A DNA stretch of 64,000 nt. Source: Streptomyces sp. NBC_01262 (GTDB taxonomy: Bacteria; Actinomycetota; Actinomycetes; Streptomycetales; Streptomycetaceae). The notes below the pieces were generated by a model. The model worked only from the letters and a program-made list of their open reading frames with translations. It did no database searches and was not told the origin of the DNA. Both the position numbers and the translations under genes were made by a program. Every line of letters starts with the position of its first letter. Position 1 is the stretch's first letter. Location: NCBI RefSeq assembly GCF_036226365.1, contig NZ_CP108462.1:62001-126000 (forward strand), read 5' to 3'. Below, piece after piece: positions 45,514 through 54,711 of this stretch.

Positions 45514-46572
45514 ATGCCCACCCAGACACCCCGAAGGCCAGCCCCCGCGCACGCTGCCACCCCTCGGCCGCTCCACACTCCGAGCCCTTCTCTCGGCACC
45601 CTGAGGGCCGCCCGCCGGCGGGTCTCCCTGGCCGGATCGGGGTATGGGCGGCTGTGGCCGCCGGCCCGGTTGCGCTGGCCGTGGCGTGCGCAATGCCGCG
45701 CACCATCGTGGCCACTGCGCAGCCCACAACGACTTCTCCCACCGCGTTGCGCAATCCCGACCCGGCCGGGATCGCGACCCTGTTCTGCGATCTGTGGCTG
45801 CGCAGCGACGCCACCGAGGCCGACAGCCGCACTGCGCAGTCCGTGCACGCGCTCGCCCCCACCGTCGATCTGCCGACCTCCGGCAACACGGTTGCGCAGT
45901 CCCTGGTGCGCACCGTGGCGGTGCGCAGCGCGCAGCTCGGTGACGGCAGCTGGTCGGTCGTCGTCGCCGCGACTTTCACCGTCCGTAACAGCGACACCAG
46001 CTCTTCCCTTGCTCCGGACGCGAGGACGATTGTGCGGTACTTCGCTGTCCCGGTCCTGGCGTCGGCCTCCGCGAGCGGGGCGGGGGCGTTCACGGTGACC
46101 GCAGCGCCCGCCGAAATCGCCGGTCCGGGCACAGCAACGGTGACCGCGTCGCCGCTGATGAACCCGCTGCCCGCCGACGGCGCGCTGGCGGCCTCGCTGG
46201 GCGAGTTCTTCGACGCCTACCTGGCCGGCGTGGGGGGAGGTCGACCGCTACCTGTCCCCCAGCACTCAGCTGACTGCGGTGAGCCGGTCCGGCTACACGT
46301 CCGTGGTCGTCGACTCCGCTGCTGCCGACTCCGAGGTCGCCGACGGTGCGGTGCCCAAGGACGGAACGACGGTGCGCGTCCAGGTCCATGTCACCGCTGC
46401 GGACGCCGAGGGCGGCCGGTGGCCGCTGGTGTACGCACTGGCTATGACCGCCCGCTCGGGCCGGTGGGAAGTCACCACTCTGCAGGCCGGAGCTCCACCG
46501 ACGACTGCCACTGCGAAGACCTCGCCCGCGCCCACCAGCAGCGCCACCGTGGTCGGGGGTGCGGCCAAGTGA
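45514..46572 (+). pseudogene. TcpC-like conjugal transfer protein, frameshifted
   Basis: The ATG at 45514 has CAGGAG 7 nt upstream. After a probable shift near 45645 the protein reads VWAAVAAGPVALAVA (membrane anchor), DPAGIATLFCDLWLRSDA and TVAVRSAQLGDGSWSVVVAA. A second shift at a run of six G (about 46232) moves it to EVDRYLSPSTQLTAVSRSGY and on to GGAAK. This is the two-domain NTF2-like TcpC/VirB8-type envelope protein of actinobacterial conjugation. Restored length is about 350 residues. Confidence 0.72.
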
Positions 46573-46817
46573 CCACTACTACGCAGGTGCAGCTGGCGGG
46601 GAAACTGGCCGACCTCGGCAACAGCTGGCTGTCGACGCTCGGGACCTGGGGCGACAAGGGCCTGCAGGTCGGCCTGACCACGATCGTGGTCATCACCGTC
46701 GTCCGCAAGGTGTCGTTGAAGGCGGGGATCGGCGCGCTCCCGCTCGGCTACCAGTCGCTGCAGGGCGCGTGCGCGGCTCGCGTCGCCGGAGCCTTCCCGT
46801 GCGGCCTTGGCCCGTAG
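46569..46817 (+). pseudogene. Conjugation-locus membrane protein, 3'-truncated
   Basis: GTG overlapping the TcpC stop. The N-terminus (VQLAGKLADLGNSWLSTLGT, then GLTTIVVITVVRKVSLKAGI) matches the short membrane protein that follows TcpC genes in Streptomyces elements. After GIGAL (about 46738) the sequence becomes the reverse strand of a DUF721 gene. The native C-terminal helix is lost at this deletion junction. Confidence 0.65.
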
Positions 46818-47338
46818 TTCCTCGAGCGCCTGGCGGCCGTTGCCGAAGAGTTCTTCGGACTCGCGGGCCTGCTCGCGGGGTCTCCCGCTCCGCAGCGGCC
46901 TGGATGGCCGGATTGACCTCCCGGTTCCTCTTGCCGACCTGGTGGCCGGCGAGCGCGCGGCGGTACCCCTCCGATGCCGTTTCCGGCCGCGTGACCGGTG
47001 CTTCGGCCGCGGCCGCGCAGGCCTTCGCCGGGACCTGCGCGGAGGCTGCGGTAGTGGTCTTGAGGGCGAGGGCGCCGACCGGCAGGACACGGACCGTTCG
47101 GACCGCCTCGCTGCCCGCCGCCTCGTTGGCCGCGTGGATGATCCGGGCGGTGATCAGGCGCAGCTGGGTGGCGTAGGCGGGCGAGTCCGGGCCAGGTCCA
47201 GCTGCCCGCTCTCTGTGTGGAAGGCGACGGCCTGGACGTGCTCGGGCAGGTGCGGCGAGCTCGGCCTCGGCCGGTCGGCGACCGTGCCGCAGCAGCGACA
47301 GGCACCAGGTCCCAGCCGTCCTCGGTCAAGGTCGGCAA
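46740..47338 (-). pseudogene. DUF721 (DciA-like) protein, multiply frameshifted
   Basis: Blocks in different reverse frames read in order: MPTLTEDGWDLVP; HVQAVAFHTESGQLDL; PDSPAYATQLRLITARIIHA; EQARESEELFGNGRQALEEL; ending ALQRLVAERERA at the junction near 46738. This is the DciA-type DNA-binding protein often carried by Streptomyces integrative elements. At least two frameshifts make it non-functional. Confidence 0.55.
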
Positions 47339-47355
47339 GCGACCCGTGACCCACC

Positions 47356-48240
47356 TCAGCCCGGCAGAGCGTCCTCAAGCTGCGCCAACTCCTCCGTGCT
47401 CAGCGTGAGCTCCGCGGCCTTGGCCGAGTCGGTGATGGAGGGCGGGCGGCTGGCTCCCGGTACCGGGATCACTGCCGGGGAGCGGGTGAGCAGCCAGGCC
47501 AGGGCGATCTGCTGCGGGCTGACGCCGCGCTCGGCTGCGATGCGGTGGAAGGCGGTGCCGACGGAAGTGGGGCCGGAGGGGCCGTCGAGGGAGCTGCGGG
47601 AGACGCCACCGAGCGGGCTCCAGGGCAGAAAGGCCAGACCAAGCTGGGTGCTCAGCCGCAGCTCGGGCTCGCTGTCGCGGACGGCGGGCGAGTACTGGTT
47701 TTGCACGGAGACGAGTCCGTCGCCGAGGATCTGATGCGCCTGACGAATCTGGGCGGTGGTGACGTTGGAGATTCCCGCGGCGCGGATCGTGCCGGCGTCG
47801 AGCAGCTCGCGCAGCGCGCCGACGGACTCCGCCCAGGGCACGGCCGGGTCCGGCTTGTGCAGCTGGTACAGGCCGATCGCGTCGACGCCCAGGCGCTTGG
47901 CGGAGGCCTCGGCAGCTTGCTTGAGGTGGGCGGGGGTGGCGGTGACGGTCCAGCTGCCGTCGCCGGGGCGGCCTCGGCCGCCCTTGGTGGCCACCAGGAC
48001 GCCGGAGGTGTCGCCGCCGTAGCGGGCCAGGGCGCGGGCGATCAGCAGCTCGTTGTGGCCCGCCTCGCCGGCGTGCCAGTGGTAGCTGTCGGCGGTGTCG
48101 ATGAGCGTGACGCCGGCGTCGAGAGCGGCGTGGACGGTGGCGATGGCCCGCGTCTCGTCCGGGCGGTGCTCGATGGACAGCGGCATGGCGCCCAGGCCGA
48201 TCGCGCTGACGGCGGTGTGGGCGATGGTGCGGCACTGCAC
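47356..48240 (-). CDS. Aldo/keto reductase
   Basis: 294 residues from a GTG. AKR tetrad: DTADSYHW (Asp and Tyr), LVATKGG (Lys) and LYQLHKPD (His). The NADPH-binding end VIPVPGASRPPSITDSAKA is typical. It should reduce aldehydes or ketones with NADPH. It lies 14 bp after the SDR gene on the same strand, so they form a pair facing the divergent LysR gene at 49264. Confidence 0.9.
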   Translation of the reverse strand: MQCRTIAHTAVSAIGLGAMPLSIEHRPDETRAIATVHAALDAGVTLIDTADSYHWHAGEAGHNELLIARALARYGGDTSGVLVATKGGRGRPGDGSWTVTATPAHLKQAAEASAKRLGVDAIGLYQLHKPDPAVPWAESVGALRELLDAGTIRAAGISNVTTAQIRQAHQILGDGLVSVQNQYSPAVRDSEPELRLSTQLGLAFLPWSPLGGVSRSSLDGPSGPTSVGTAFHRIAAERGVSPQQIALAWLLTRSPAVIPVPGASRPPSITDSAKAAELTLSTEELAQLEDALPG

Positions 48241-48254
48241 GGTGGCTCACTTCC

Positions 48255-49193
48255 TCAGGCGGTGGGTGACGGCTCGGTGGTGAGGGCTTCGGCGACGGCG
48301 CCGGGCAGCCAGTCGGTGGTGTGGGAGAAGGAAAAGCCCAGCTCCTTCGCGCGGGCGTTGCTCATGGCGTAGTGGCGGTCGAAGGAAAACGCGGAAGCCT
48401 CCTCGCCCGCCGGGACGGTCCGGTAGACGGGCTCCCGGCCGGCCTGCTTGGCGATGATCGCGGCGAGGTCGTGTACATCGAGTGGGCCGTCGGAGCAGGC
48501 GTTGACCGGACCGGTGAAGTCGGCTGTGGTCGCCCACAGCAGCAGGTCCGCCAGCTCCTCGTAGTGGATGAAGACCGTGGGCAGCGCCTTCGCGTGCACA
48601 GTGATCTCTTCGCCGTTGGTGATGCGCCCGGCGTAGTGCGCCAGCCGGCCAGTGAACTCCTGCGCGCCGCCGCCGAGCACGTGGGCGCTGCGCACACTGG
48701 TGAACTCCAAGCTGCCGGCGCGGGTGAAGACGGCCTCCGCCTGGCGCTTGCCCTCGGCGTAGTGCGCTTCCAGGTACGCGTCGTCGTGCCAGGGAAGGTC
48801 CATGGCCACCAGCCAGGTGGCCGGGTCCACGATCTCCTCCGGCACCGGCGTGCCTGGAGGCACAGCCGGCAGCGCGGCGGTCGCGGGGTCGTAGACCTCG
48901 ATAGTGGAGGTCATGACGTAGCGCCGGGTGCGGCCGGCAAAGGCGCGGGCGGCGATAGCGGCCTGCACCGGGGTGTAGCAGACCTGGTCCACCACGACGT
49001 CGAAGGTTCGGGAGTCGAGCGCGGCTGTCAGGGCGGCCTCGTCGTTTCGGTCGACGACGAGGTGCTCGACGCCGGCGGGCGGCGGGGTGGAGCCGCGGTT
49101 GATCACAGTGACCTGGTGGCCCGCGGCCTGCAGGCGCTTCACCAGGAGCTTTCCGAAGTACCGGCTTCCGCCGATGACGCAGATCCTTTGCAT
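48255..49193 (-). CDS. Extended SDR (NAD-dependent epimerase/dehydratase family)
   Basis: 312 residues from ATG 49193 (GGGGG upstream; ATG 49220 is possible). The Rossmann start is ICVIGGSRYFGKLLVKRL, followed by VINRG, the strand-5 STIEVYD region and HYAEGKRQAE (Y-x3-K equivalent). Substrate probably a sugar nucleotide or a small carbonyl compound. Operon with the AKR gene; 70 bp from the divergent LysR gene, which likely regulates both. Confidence 0.88.
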   Translation of the reverse strand: MQRICVIGGSRYFGKLLVKRLQAAGHQVTVINRGSTPPPAGVEHLVVDRNDEAALTAALDSRTFDVVVDQVCYTPVQAAIAARAFAGRTRRYVMTSTIEVYDPATAALPAVPPGTPVPEEIVDPATWLVAMDLPWHDDAYLEAHYAEGKRQAEAVFTRAGSLEFTSVRSAHVLGGGAQEFTGRLAHYAGRITNGEEITVHAKALPTVFIHYEELADLLLWATTADFTGPVNACSDGPLDVHDLAAIIAKQAGREPVYRTVPAGEEASAFSFDRHYAMSNARAKELGFSFSHTTDWLPGAVAEALTTEPSPTA

Positions 49194-49263
49194 GCCCCCA
49201 TCCTGGAGACCTATCGTCATCAGCAGAAGTACCGACTTACTGGATACGCATTAAGGAAAACTG

Positions 49264-50175
49264 TTGATCGATGTGCAGCGGCTCCGCGTCCTGCGGGCGG
49301 TGGCGGAGCACGGCAGCTTCAACCGGGCAGCCACGGCTCTCCGCCTCACCCCCTCGGCCGTCTCCCAGCACGTGGCCGCCCTGGAGCGCAGCCTCGGCGC
49401 CCGGGTCGTCGCCCGCAGCACCCGCGGCGTCACCCTCACACAGGCCGGCCAGATCATGGTTGGCGCCGCCGAATCGGTCGCCGCAGAGCTCGAACACGCA
49501 CAACAGCAGGTCGCCCGGCTCAGCACCGGCCGTACCCAACTCACCGTCGCCACCTTCACCAGCGGCGGCAGGTTCCTGCTGCCCGCCGCTCTCACCCGGC
49601 TCATGGCAGTCCATCCCCGCACCGTGCTCCACATCAGGGAGGGCGAACCCGAGGACACCCTGCCGCTCGTCCGCCAGGGCGCCGTGGACCTCGCCCTCGC
49701 CTACCACTTCGACGGCCCGCTACCCGTTGGTCCGGGCTCCACCTCCAGCCTGGAGTGGACGCCGCTCCTGGAAGACCCCCTGCACGTCGTCCTGCCGCAA
49801 GGGCATCGACTCGCCAACCGCGACGCGCTCGACCTCGCCGAGCTGGCAGCCGAACCCTGGGTACTCGGCTGCCTGAAAACCGAGGCATACCTGCGCCGCT
49901 ACGCCGAGCGCGCCGGCTTCGATCCGGAAGTGCGCGGGACCACCACCGACTACTTCTTCGCCCGCTCGCTCGTCGCCGCAGGCATGGGCATCTCCCTGAT
50001 CCCCTCCATTGCGCTCGCCCCGGAGATCCCCGGCCTGTGTACCGTCCCGATCAAGTCGCCGGGGCCGATCCGGCACATCGGCGTCGCCGCAATCAGCCGT
50101 AGCGACCGGCCCCACGTCACGACGCTCATCCACGCCCTTCGCGAGCAGGCGATGCAGCAGCGCAAGGGGCGTTGA
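49264..50175 (+). CDS. LysR-family transcriptional regulator (second)
   Basis: 303 residues from a TTG start (TTGATCGATGTG). The HTH RAATALRLTPSAVSQHVAAL lies at residues 21-40. The effector domain contains LTVATFTSGGRFLLPAAL and AAGMGISLIPSIAL. Divergent from the SDR/AKR pair. The 70-bp shared promoter region is short but enough for LysR autoregulation. Confidence 0.9.
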   Translation: MIDVQRLRVLRAVAEHGSFNRAATALRLTPSAVSQHVAALERSLGARVVARSTRGVTLTQAGQIMVGAAESVAAELEHAQQQVARLSTGRTQLTVATFTSGGRFLLPAALTRLMAVHPRTVLHIREGEPEDTLPLVRQGAVDLALAYHFDGPLPVGPGSTSSLEWTPLLEDPLHVVLPQGHRLANRDALDLAELAAEPWVLGCLKTEAYLRRYAERAGFDPEVRGTTTDYFFARSLVAAGMGISLIPSIALAPEIPGLCTVPIKSPGPIRHIGVAAISRSDRPHVTTLIHALREQAMQQRKGR

Positions 50176-50240
50176 TCCCGCCACGGGTAGCCCCGGCGGA
50201 ACGCCGACCGGGCTCCTCTGCACGGGTGGGGTGAGAGTGC

Positions 50241-50276
50241 GGGCGGGATCCCGCAGTACGGCACGGGATCCCGCCC
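50241..50276 (+). terminator. Hairpin after LysR gene
   Basis: GGGCGGGATCCCG pairs with CGGGATCCCGCCC across 10 nt. Each arm also contains the palindrome CGGGATCCCG. Confidence 0.7.
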
Positions 50277-50306
50277 CGGGCCGGTTAGCTGCCGAAGGTC
50301 AGATGT

Positions 50307-50700
50307 TTGGTCTTGATCCGCTTTGACGGACATCCGAGATCACGGGTTCATCGCACCGACGCCTTCGGCGGCAGGTTCGAGAACCGGCTCCGCTTCCCCC
50401 TCCAAGTCGTCGACGCCGTCAGCGAGGTGTTGCCCGACGAGTTGCCGGTCTTCTTCCGCACGTGGGCCACCGATTGGCTGGCCGAGAACCCCGAGGATGA
50501 GCGCGTGGGCTGGACCGGCGACGACACCGTCCGCCTCGCCAAGGACTGCGCGCACCGCGTCGACCTGCTCGACGTCTCCACCGCTCGGCCGTGAACTGCT
50601 CCGCAACCCCTACGGACCCCAGCACGCCGCACTCGAACTCGGCGCCGAGCCCCGTCGGCCCGACCAGTACGCTACGCCGTCCGATGGCGCAGCACCCGCT
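50307..50700 (+). pseudogene. NADH:flavin oxidoreductase (OYE-like), internal deletion
   Basis: The first part (ENRLRFPLQVVDAVSEVLPD, VFFRTWATDWLAENPEDERV, VRLAKDCAHRVDLLDVSTA) is the middle of an Old Yellow Enzyme-type protein. It is fused in a shifted frame to the family C-terminus GRELLRNPYGPQHAALELGA. The N-terminal third and the segment between these parts are missing, so it is a deletion remnant. Confidence 0.7.
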
Positions 50701-50775
50701 GAGGCAAGGCACCCGCTGCTGCTTGACGTCAAGGGGGAGGCACCCACTCCTGCGTGACGCACCGTGCGATGGCCG

Positions 50776-51876
50776 CTATTCGCCTCCCCGTCCGAACAGC
50801 GGTGCGAGCAGCAACTGCGCGGCTCCCTCGGCGACTTCGCGTCCTGCGCCGGGGGCGATGCGCACGGGGACAGCGTCTTCGCCGGTGCGCCGGGCGCGTG
50901 CGTCGAGGACGGCTGCGACACCGTGTACGAAGAGCGCCGGCTCGGCGGCGACGGTGCGGCCACCCAGCAGGATGAGGTCGATGTCGAGCAGTGCGACCAG
51001 GTTGCCGGCCCCTGTGCCCAGCACGCGTGCCGCCTCCTCGACGTCGCCACGCGCCACGGCGGCCAGGCACAGCGCCTCGACGCAGCCGCGGTTGCCGCAG
51101 CCGCAGAGCGGCCCGTCCATCTGCACGACCTGGTGGCCGAACTCGCCGGCGCTGGTGCGGGCGCCCCGGTGAACGGCGCCCTCGATCACGAGCCCGCCGC
51201 CGAGCCCCGCACCGAAGTGCAGATAAGCGAAGGATCCGCCCTCACCTGCGACGGCCAGCCCGAGTGCGGCCGCGTTGGTGTCCTTGTCGACCACGACGGG
51301 CTGCCCAAGTCGCCGTGCGAGCGCGTCCCGCAGCGGAAATCCGTGCCAATCGGGGAATCCGGTGACTCGGTACAGCACTCCGCGGGTGTGGTCGAGCGGG
51401 CCGGGGACGGCCACGCCGACGCCGAGCATCCCCCGCGGTGGCCGCTTTCCCAGCAGGGTCTCCACCTCGCGGGCCGCGGCCTCCACGACGGCTTCCTTCC
51501 CCGCCCCCAGATGCAGCGGAACGCTCCGCTCCCCCACCACCGCGCCCGTGAGGTCGACCAGCACCGCCCGTAGTTCGTCCCGGTCCAGATGGAGCCCCAC
51601 CGCGTGTCCCGCCTCCGGCACCAGGCGCAGCACCGTGCGCGGCTTGCCGCCGGTCGACGCGCGGCGACCCGCCTCCGCGGCAAGGCCGTCCACCCTTAGC
51701 CGGGCGGTGATCTTGCTGATGGCCTGGGGGGTCAACGCGGTCCGCTCGGCCACTTCAAGGCGGCTGATCCCGGCCGGCCCGGCCGTCCGCAGCAGGTCGA
51801 GGACGAGCGCCGTGTTGTGGCTGCGCAGCGCCGGGAGGTTCACCCCGGTGGCCGCACCGCCCTTCGTGCTGTTCAC
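50776..51876 (-). CDS. ROK-family transcriptional regulator
   Basis: 366 residues from a GTG with GGGGGAG about 10 nt upstream. N-terminal winged helix (EVAERTALTPQAISKITARL), then the ROK sugar-kinase-like fold: DLTGAVVGE, VGVAVPGPLDHTRG, DKDTNAAALG and the zinc motif GPLCGCGNRGCVEA. It probably represses the divergent oxidoreductase gene and responds to a sugar. A 25-bp palindrome lies between the two genes. Confidence 0.92.
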   Translation of the reverse strand: MNSTKGGAATGVNLPALRSHNTALVLDLLRTAGPAGISRLEVAERTALTPQAISKITARLRVDGLAAEAGRRASTGGKPRTVLRLVPEAGHAVGLHLDRDELRAVLVDLTGAVVGERSVPLHLGAGKEAVVEAAAREVETLLGKRPPRGMLGVGVAVPGPLDHTRGVLYRVTGFPDWHGFPLRDALARRLGQPVVVDKDTNAAALGLAVAGEGGSFAYLHFGAGLGGGLVIEGAVHRGARTSAGEFGHQVVQMDGPLCGCGNRGCVEALCLAAVARGDVEEAARVLGTGAGNLVALLDIDLILLGGRTVAAEPALFVHGVAAVLDARARRTGEDAVPVRIAPGAGREVAEGAAQLLLAPLFGRGGE

Positions 51877-51922
51877 GCCGCCATTCTCCCCCGGTTCTCG
51901 CCCGGTGCTCCCTCGGCCTTGC

Positions 51923-51947
51923 ACTTTAGCAACAGTGTTGCGAAAGT
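51923..51947. promoter_or_regulatory. Probable ROK operator
   Basis: ACTTTAGCAACA-G-TGTTGCGAAAGT, two 12-bp arms with one mismatch, 8 bp before the ATG of the oxidoreductase and 47 bp before the ROK GTG. TTAGCAACA-type half-sites resemble known NagC/XylR-like ROK operators. Binding here would block both promoters. Confidence 0.75.
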
Positions 51948-51954
51948 ATTTCCC

Positions 51955-53055
51955 ATGACAGACACAAAATCTGGCAGCACCACCCCGACCGGCGCTCCCC
52001 TCCGTGTGGGGCTCATCGGCTACGGCCTCGCCGGCTCCGTCTTCCACGCCCCGCTGATCACTGCCGCCGAGGGCCTCGTCCTCGACACGGTCGTGACCTC
52101 GGACCCGGAACGGCAGAAGCAGGCACGCGCCGAGTTCCCGGGTGTACGCCTCGCTTCCGCCCCCGACGACCTCTGGACCCGCGCCGGCGAGCTGGACCTG
52201 ATCGTCATCGCGTCGCCGAACAGGACGCACGTCCCGCTCGCGACCGCCGCCCTCAAGGCCGGGCTGCCGGTCGTCGTCGACAAGCCGGTCGCGGGTACGG
52301 CGGCCGAGGCGCGCGAACTGGCCGCCCTCGCCGACGAACGAGGGCTGCTGCTGTCCGTCTTCCAGAACCGCCGCTGGGACAGCGACTTCCTGACCCTGCG
52401 CAAGCTGCTCGCCGAGGGCGAACTCGGCGACGTGTGGCGTTTCGAGTCCCGGTTCGAAAGGTGGCGGCCGCAGCCCGGGAGTGGCTGGCGCGAGTCCGGT
52501 GACCCCGCGGAGATCGGAGGTCTGCTGTACGACCTGGGCAGCCACCTCGTCGACCAGGCGCTCGTACTCTTCGGCCCGGTCGTCTCCGTGTACGCCGAGA
52601 CCGACGTCCGCCGCGCGGGCGCCGAGACCGATGACGACACCTTCATCGCCCTCACCCATGCCAACGGCGTCCGCTCCCACCTCCACGCCTCCGCGACGGC
52701 CGCCCAGCTCGGCCCGCGCTTTCGGGTGCTGGGCTCGCGGGCGGGCTATGCGAAGTACGGCCTCGATCCGCAGGAGGCCGCGCTGCGGGAGGGCAAGCGG
52801 CCGGACGGACCGGGCTGGGGCCTGGAACCCGAGTCGCACTGGGGCCACGTCGGCGCCGGCGAGTCCCCGCAGACCGGCGGCGGACGGCCCGAGCCGACCC
52901 TGCCCGGCGACTACCCCGCGTACTACGCCGCGATCGCCGGGGCACTGCTGAAGGGCGGCCGCAACCCGGTGACCGCGCTGGAGGCCGCCGCCGCGCTCGA
53001 CGTGCTGGAGGCGGCCCGGCGTTCGGCCCGCGACGCAGTGGCGGTGACGCTGTGA
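51955..53055 (+). CDS. Gfo/Idh/MocA-family oxidoreductase
   Basis: 366 residues from ATG 51955. Rossmann motif [18 protein letters not shown], the nicotinamide-side [18 protein letters not shown] (EKP-like Lys), and the C-terminal substrate domain with [16 protein letters not shown]. Family members oxidise or isomerise sugars and polyols using NAD(P). Divergent from a ROK sugar-responsive regulator and coupled to the next gene by an overlapping GTG. Confidence 0.92.
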   Translation: MTDTKSGSTTPTGAPLRVGLIGYGLAGSVFHAPLITAAEGLVLDTVVTSDPERQKQARAEFPGVRLASAPDDLWTRAGELDLIVIASPNRTHVPLATAALKAGLPVVVDKPVAGTAAEARELAALADERGLLLSVFQNRRWDSDFLTLRKLLAEGELGDVWRFESRFERWRPQPGSGWRESGDPAEIGGLLYDLGSHLVDQALVLFGPVVSVYAETDVRRAGAETDDDTFIALTHANGVRSHLHASATAAQLGPRFRVLGSRAGYAKYGLDPQEAALREGKRPDGPGWGLEPESHWGHVGAGESPQTGGGRPEPTLPGDYPAYYAAIAGALLKGGRNPVTALEAAAALDVLEAARRSARDAVAVTL

Positions 53056-53546
53056 ACGACCCGGAGACCACCCCCACCATCGAGGAACTCCAAACCCACG
53101 AACATCGCCTGACCTTCCGTCAGTTCACCTGCGAGGACGCCTGGGCGCTCGGCTCGCTTCTGGTGGGCCTGGCCCGCGAGCGCCAAGCACCCGTCGCCGT
53201 CGACATCCACCGCGCCGGCCAGCAGCTCTTCCACTCTGCGCTGCCCGGCTCCACCCCCGACAACGACGCCTGGATCGACCGCAAACGCCGGGTGGTCGAA
53301 CGCTACGGCTCCTCGTCCTACCTGGTGGGCGCCCGCTTCCGAGCCAAGGGCACCACGTTCGAGGAGTCCGCTCGCCTCGACCCCGACGTGTACGCGGCAC
53401 ACGGTGGCTCCTTCCCGATCACGATCGAGGGCGTCGGCGTGATCGGCGCGGTGACGGTGTCCGGGCTGCCGCAACTGCAGGACCACCTGCTGGTGGTGGA
53501 GGCCCTGGAGACCTTCCTCGGCGACAAGCGGGCCCAGCCGCGATAA
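53052..53546 (+). CDS. UPF0303/heme-degrading-domain (GlcG/HbpS-fold) protein
   Basis: 164 residues from a GTG overlapping the oxidoreductase stop. [60 protein letters not shown] and [20 protein letters not shown] match the UPF0303 branch. Often found beside sugar oxidoreductases, with no proven function. Probably a co-regulated accessory. Confidence 0.88.
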   Translation: MNDPETTPTIEELQTHEHRLTFRQFTCEDAWALGSLLVGLARERQAPVAVDIHRAGQQLFHSALPGSTPDNDAWIDRKRRVVERYGSSSYLVGARFRAKGTTFEESARLDPDVYAAHGGSFPITIEGVGVIGAVTVSGLPQLQDHLLVVEALETFLGDKRAQPR

Positions 53547-53573
53547 CCCCGCCGGAGCCTGCGGCCGACGCGA

Positions 53574-54020
53574 CAGCCGACACGGCACCACGCAGCTCGC
53601 CGAAGCGCCTCGACACCGACTGCACCGACCTGTACTGCCAGCACCGCGCCGACCCGGACACGCCCATCCAGGACACCGTCGGAGCTCTCGCCGAGCTGCT
53701 CCAGGAGTGCAGGATCCACCACATCGGCCTGTCCGAGGCCGCGCCGGACACCATTCGCCGCGCGCACCCCGCTCATCCGATCACCGCGCCGCAGACCGAG
53801 TACCCCCCGTGGTCGCCTGCCCCGGAGGCAGATCCCGCCGACCACGCGGGAGCTGGGTATCGGCCTCGTGCCCTGGCCGCCGCTCGGCCGAACAGGCCGG
53901 CGCCACCCCGGCCCAGGTGGCCCTCGCCTGGCTGCCGGCCCAGGGCGACGACATCGCCCCGATCCCCGGCGCCAAGCGCGTGGCCCGCCTGGAGGACAAC
54001 ACCGCCGCCGACAGCGAGCC
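53574..54020 (+). pseudogene. Aldo/keto reductase remnant
   Basis: [20 protein letters not shown] and [20 protein letters not shown] keep AKR blocks including the catalytic His. After a deletion and shifts come [20 protein letters not shown] and [13 protein letters not shown]. The N-terminal third and the centre are missing. It directly follows the UPF0303 gene. Confidence 0.75.
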
Positions 54021-54130
54021 CGGAATTCGCCCGCCTGTGGGAGCGCTACGACGTCACGGGGCACTCGTACGGCCGCAAGACCTTCCATCACCCCGAGGTC
54101 GGCGATCTCAGCCTCGGCTACCAGTCCATC
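54020..54130 (+). pseudogene. MmyB-type XRE regulator C-terminal fragment
   Basis: [34 protein letters not shown] is the characteristic end of the MmyB ligand-binding domain, cut off at the left end of the IS200/IS605 element. Joined to the AKR remnant by an earlier deletion. Confidence 0.7.
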
Positions 54131-54232
54131 CGTGATCTTGCGTGGGTATCCCCGGCTTCAGCCGGGGAGGGAAACGCATCCTTGACACGGAGGAGCGAAG
54201 CCCCGGAGCTTTCTGCGTCTCCGTGTTGACGG

Positions 54233-54661
54233 TCAGACAGGTCGCTTCTGGTCTTCGATGTACTGGCGGATGATGCTGAGCGGTGCTCCGCCACATGAGC
54301 CGGCGAAGTAGGAGCGGGACCAGAAGACCGACCCTATGCCGATCCGGTTGATCCGGCCGGTGTACTCGGCGCGCAGATATCTGGAGCTGACTCCTTTGAG
54401 CGAGTTGATCAGCTTCGACAGGGCGGTTTTGGGCGGGTAGTGCACGAGGAGGTGGACGTGGTCGGCCTCGCCGTTGAACTCCCGTAGCTCCGTCTCGAAG
54501 CCGGCGCAGACCTCGCGCATGATCTCCTCGCACCGCTTGAGCATGGCGTCATCAAAGACGCCCTTGCGGTACTTGGTGACGAACACCAGATGGGCGTGCA
54601 GGTTGTAGGCGACGTGACGACCAGTGCGGATATCGGGATTTGGTGACCAGCGCGGTGACAT
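54233..54661 (-). CDS. tnpA: TnpA, HUH (Y1) transposase of IS200/IS605
   Basis: 142 residues. AHLVFVTKYRKGVFDD, GEADHVHLLVHYPP (the HUH metal motif as HVH) and the C-terminal IIRQYIEDQ with the catalytic Tyr. All elements needed for single-strand excision and insertion are present. Divergent from tnpB with a 50-bp gap. Confidence 0.93.
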   Translation of the reverse strand: MSPRWSPNPDIRTGRHVAYNLHAHLVFVTKYRKGVFDDAMLKRCEEIMREVCAGFETELREFNGEADHVHLLVHYPPKTALSKLINSLKGVSSRYLRAEYTGRINRIGIGSVFWSRSYFAGSCGGAPLSIIRQYIEDQKRPV

Positions 54662-54711
54662 ACGCCACGTTCAGTAGGATCAAGGGAACTCGACTGTAGG
54701 GGGTGGGTTGG

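Noticed and set aside
51877..52848. Long reverse open frame continuing upstream of the ROK gene
   Set aside because: It is antisense to the clearly coding Gfo/Idh/MocA gene; low-complexity composition and no family match.
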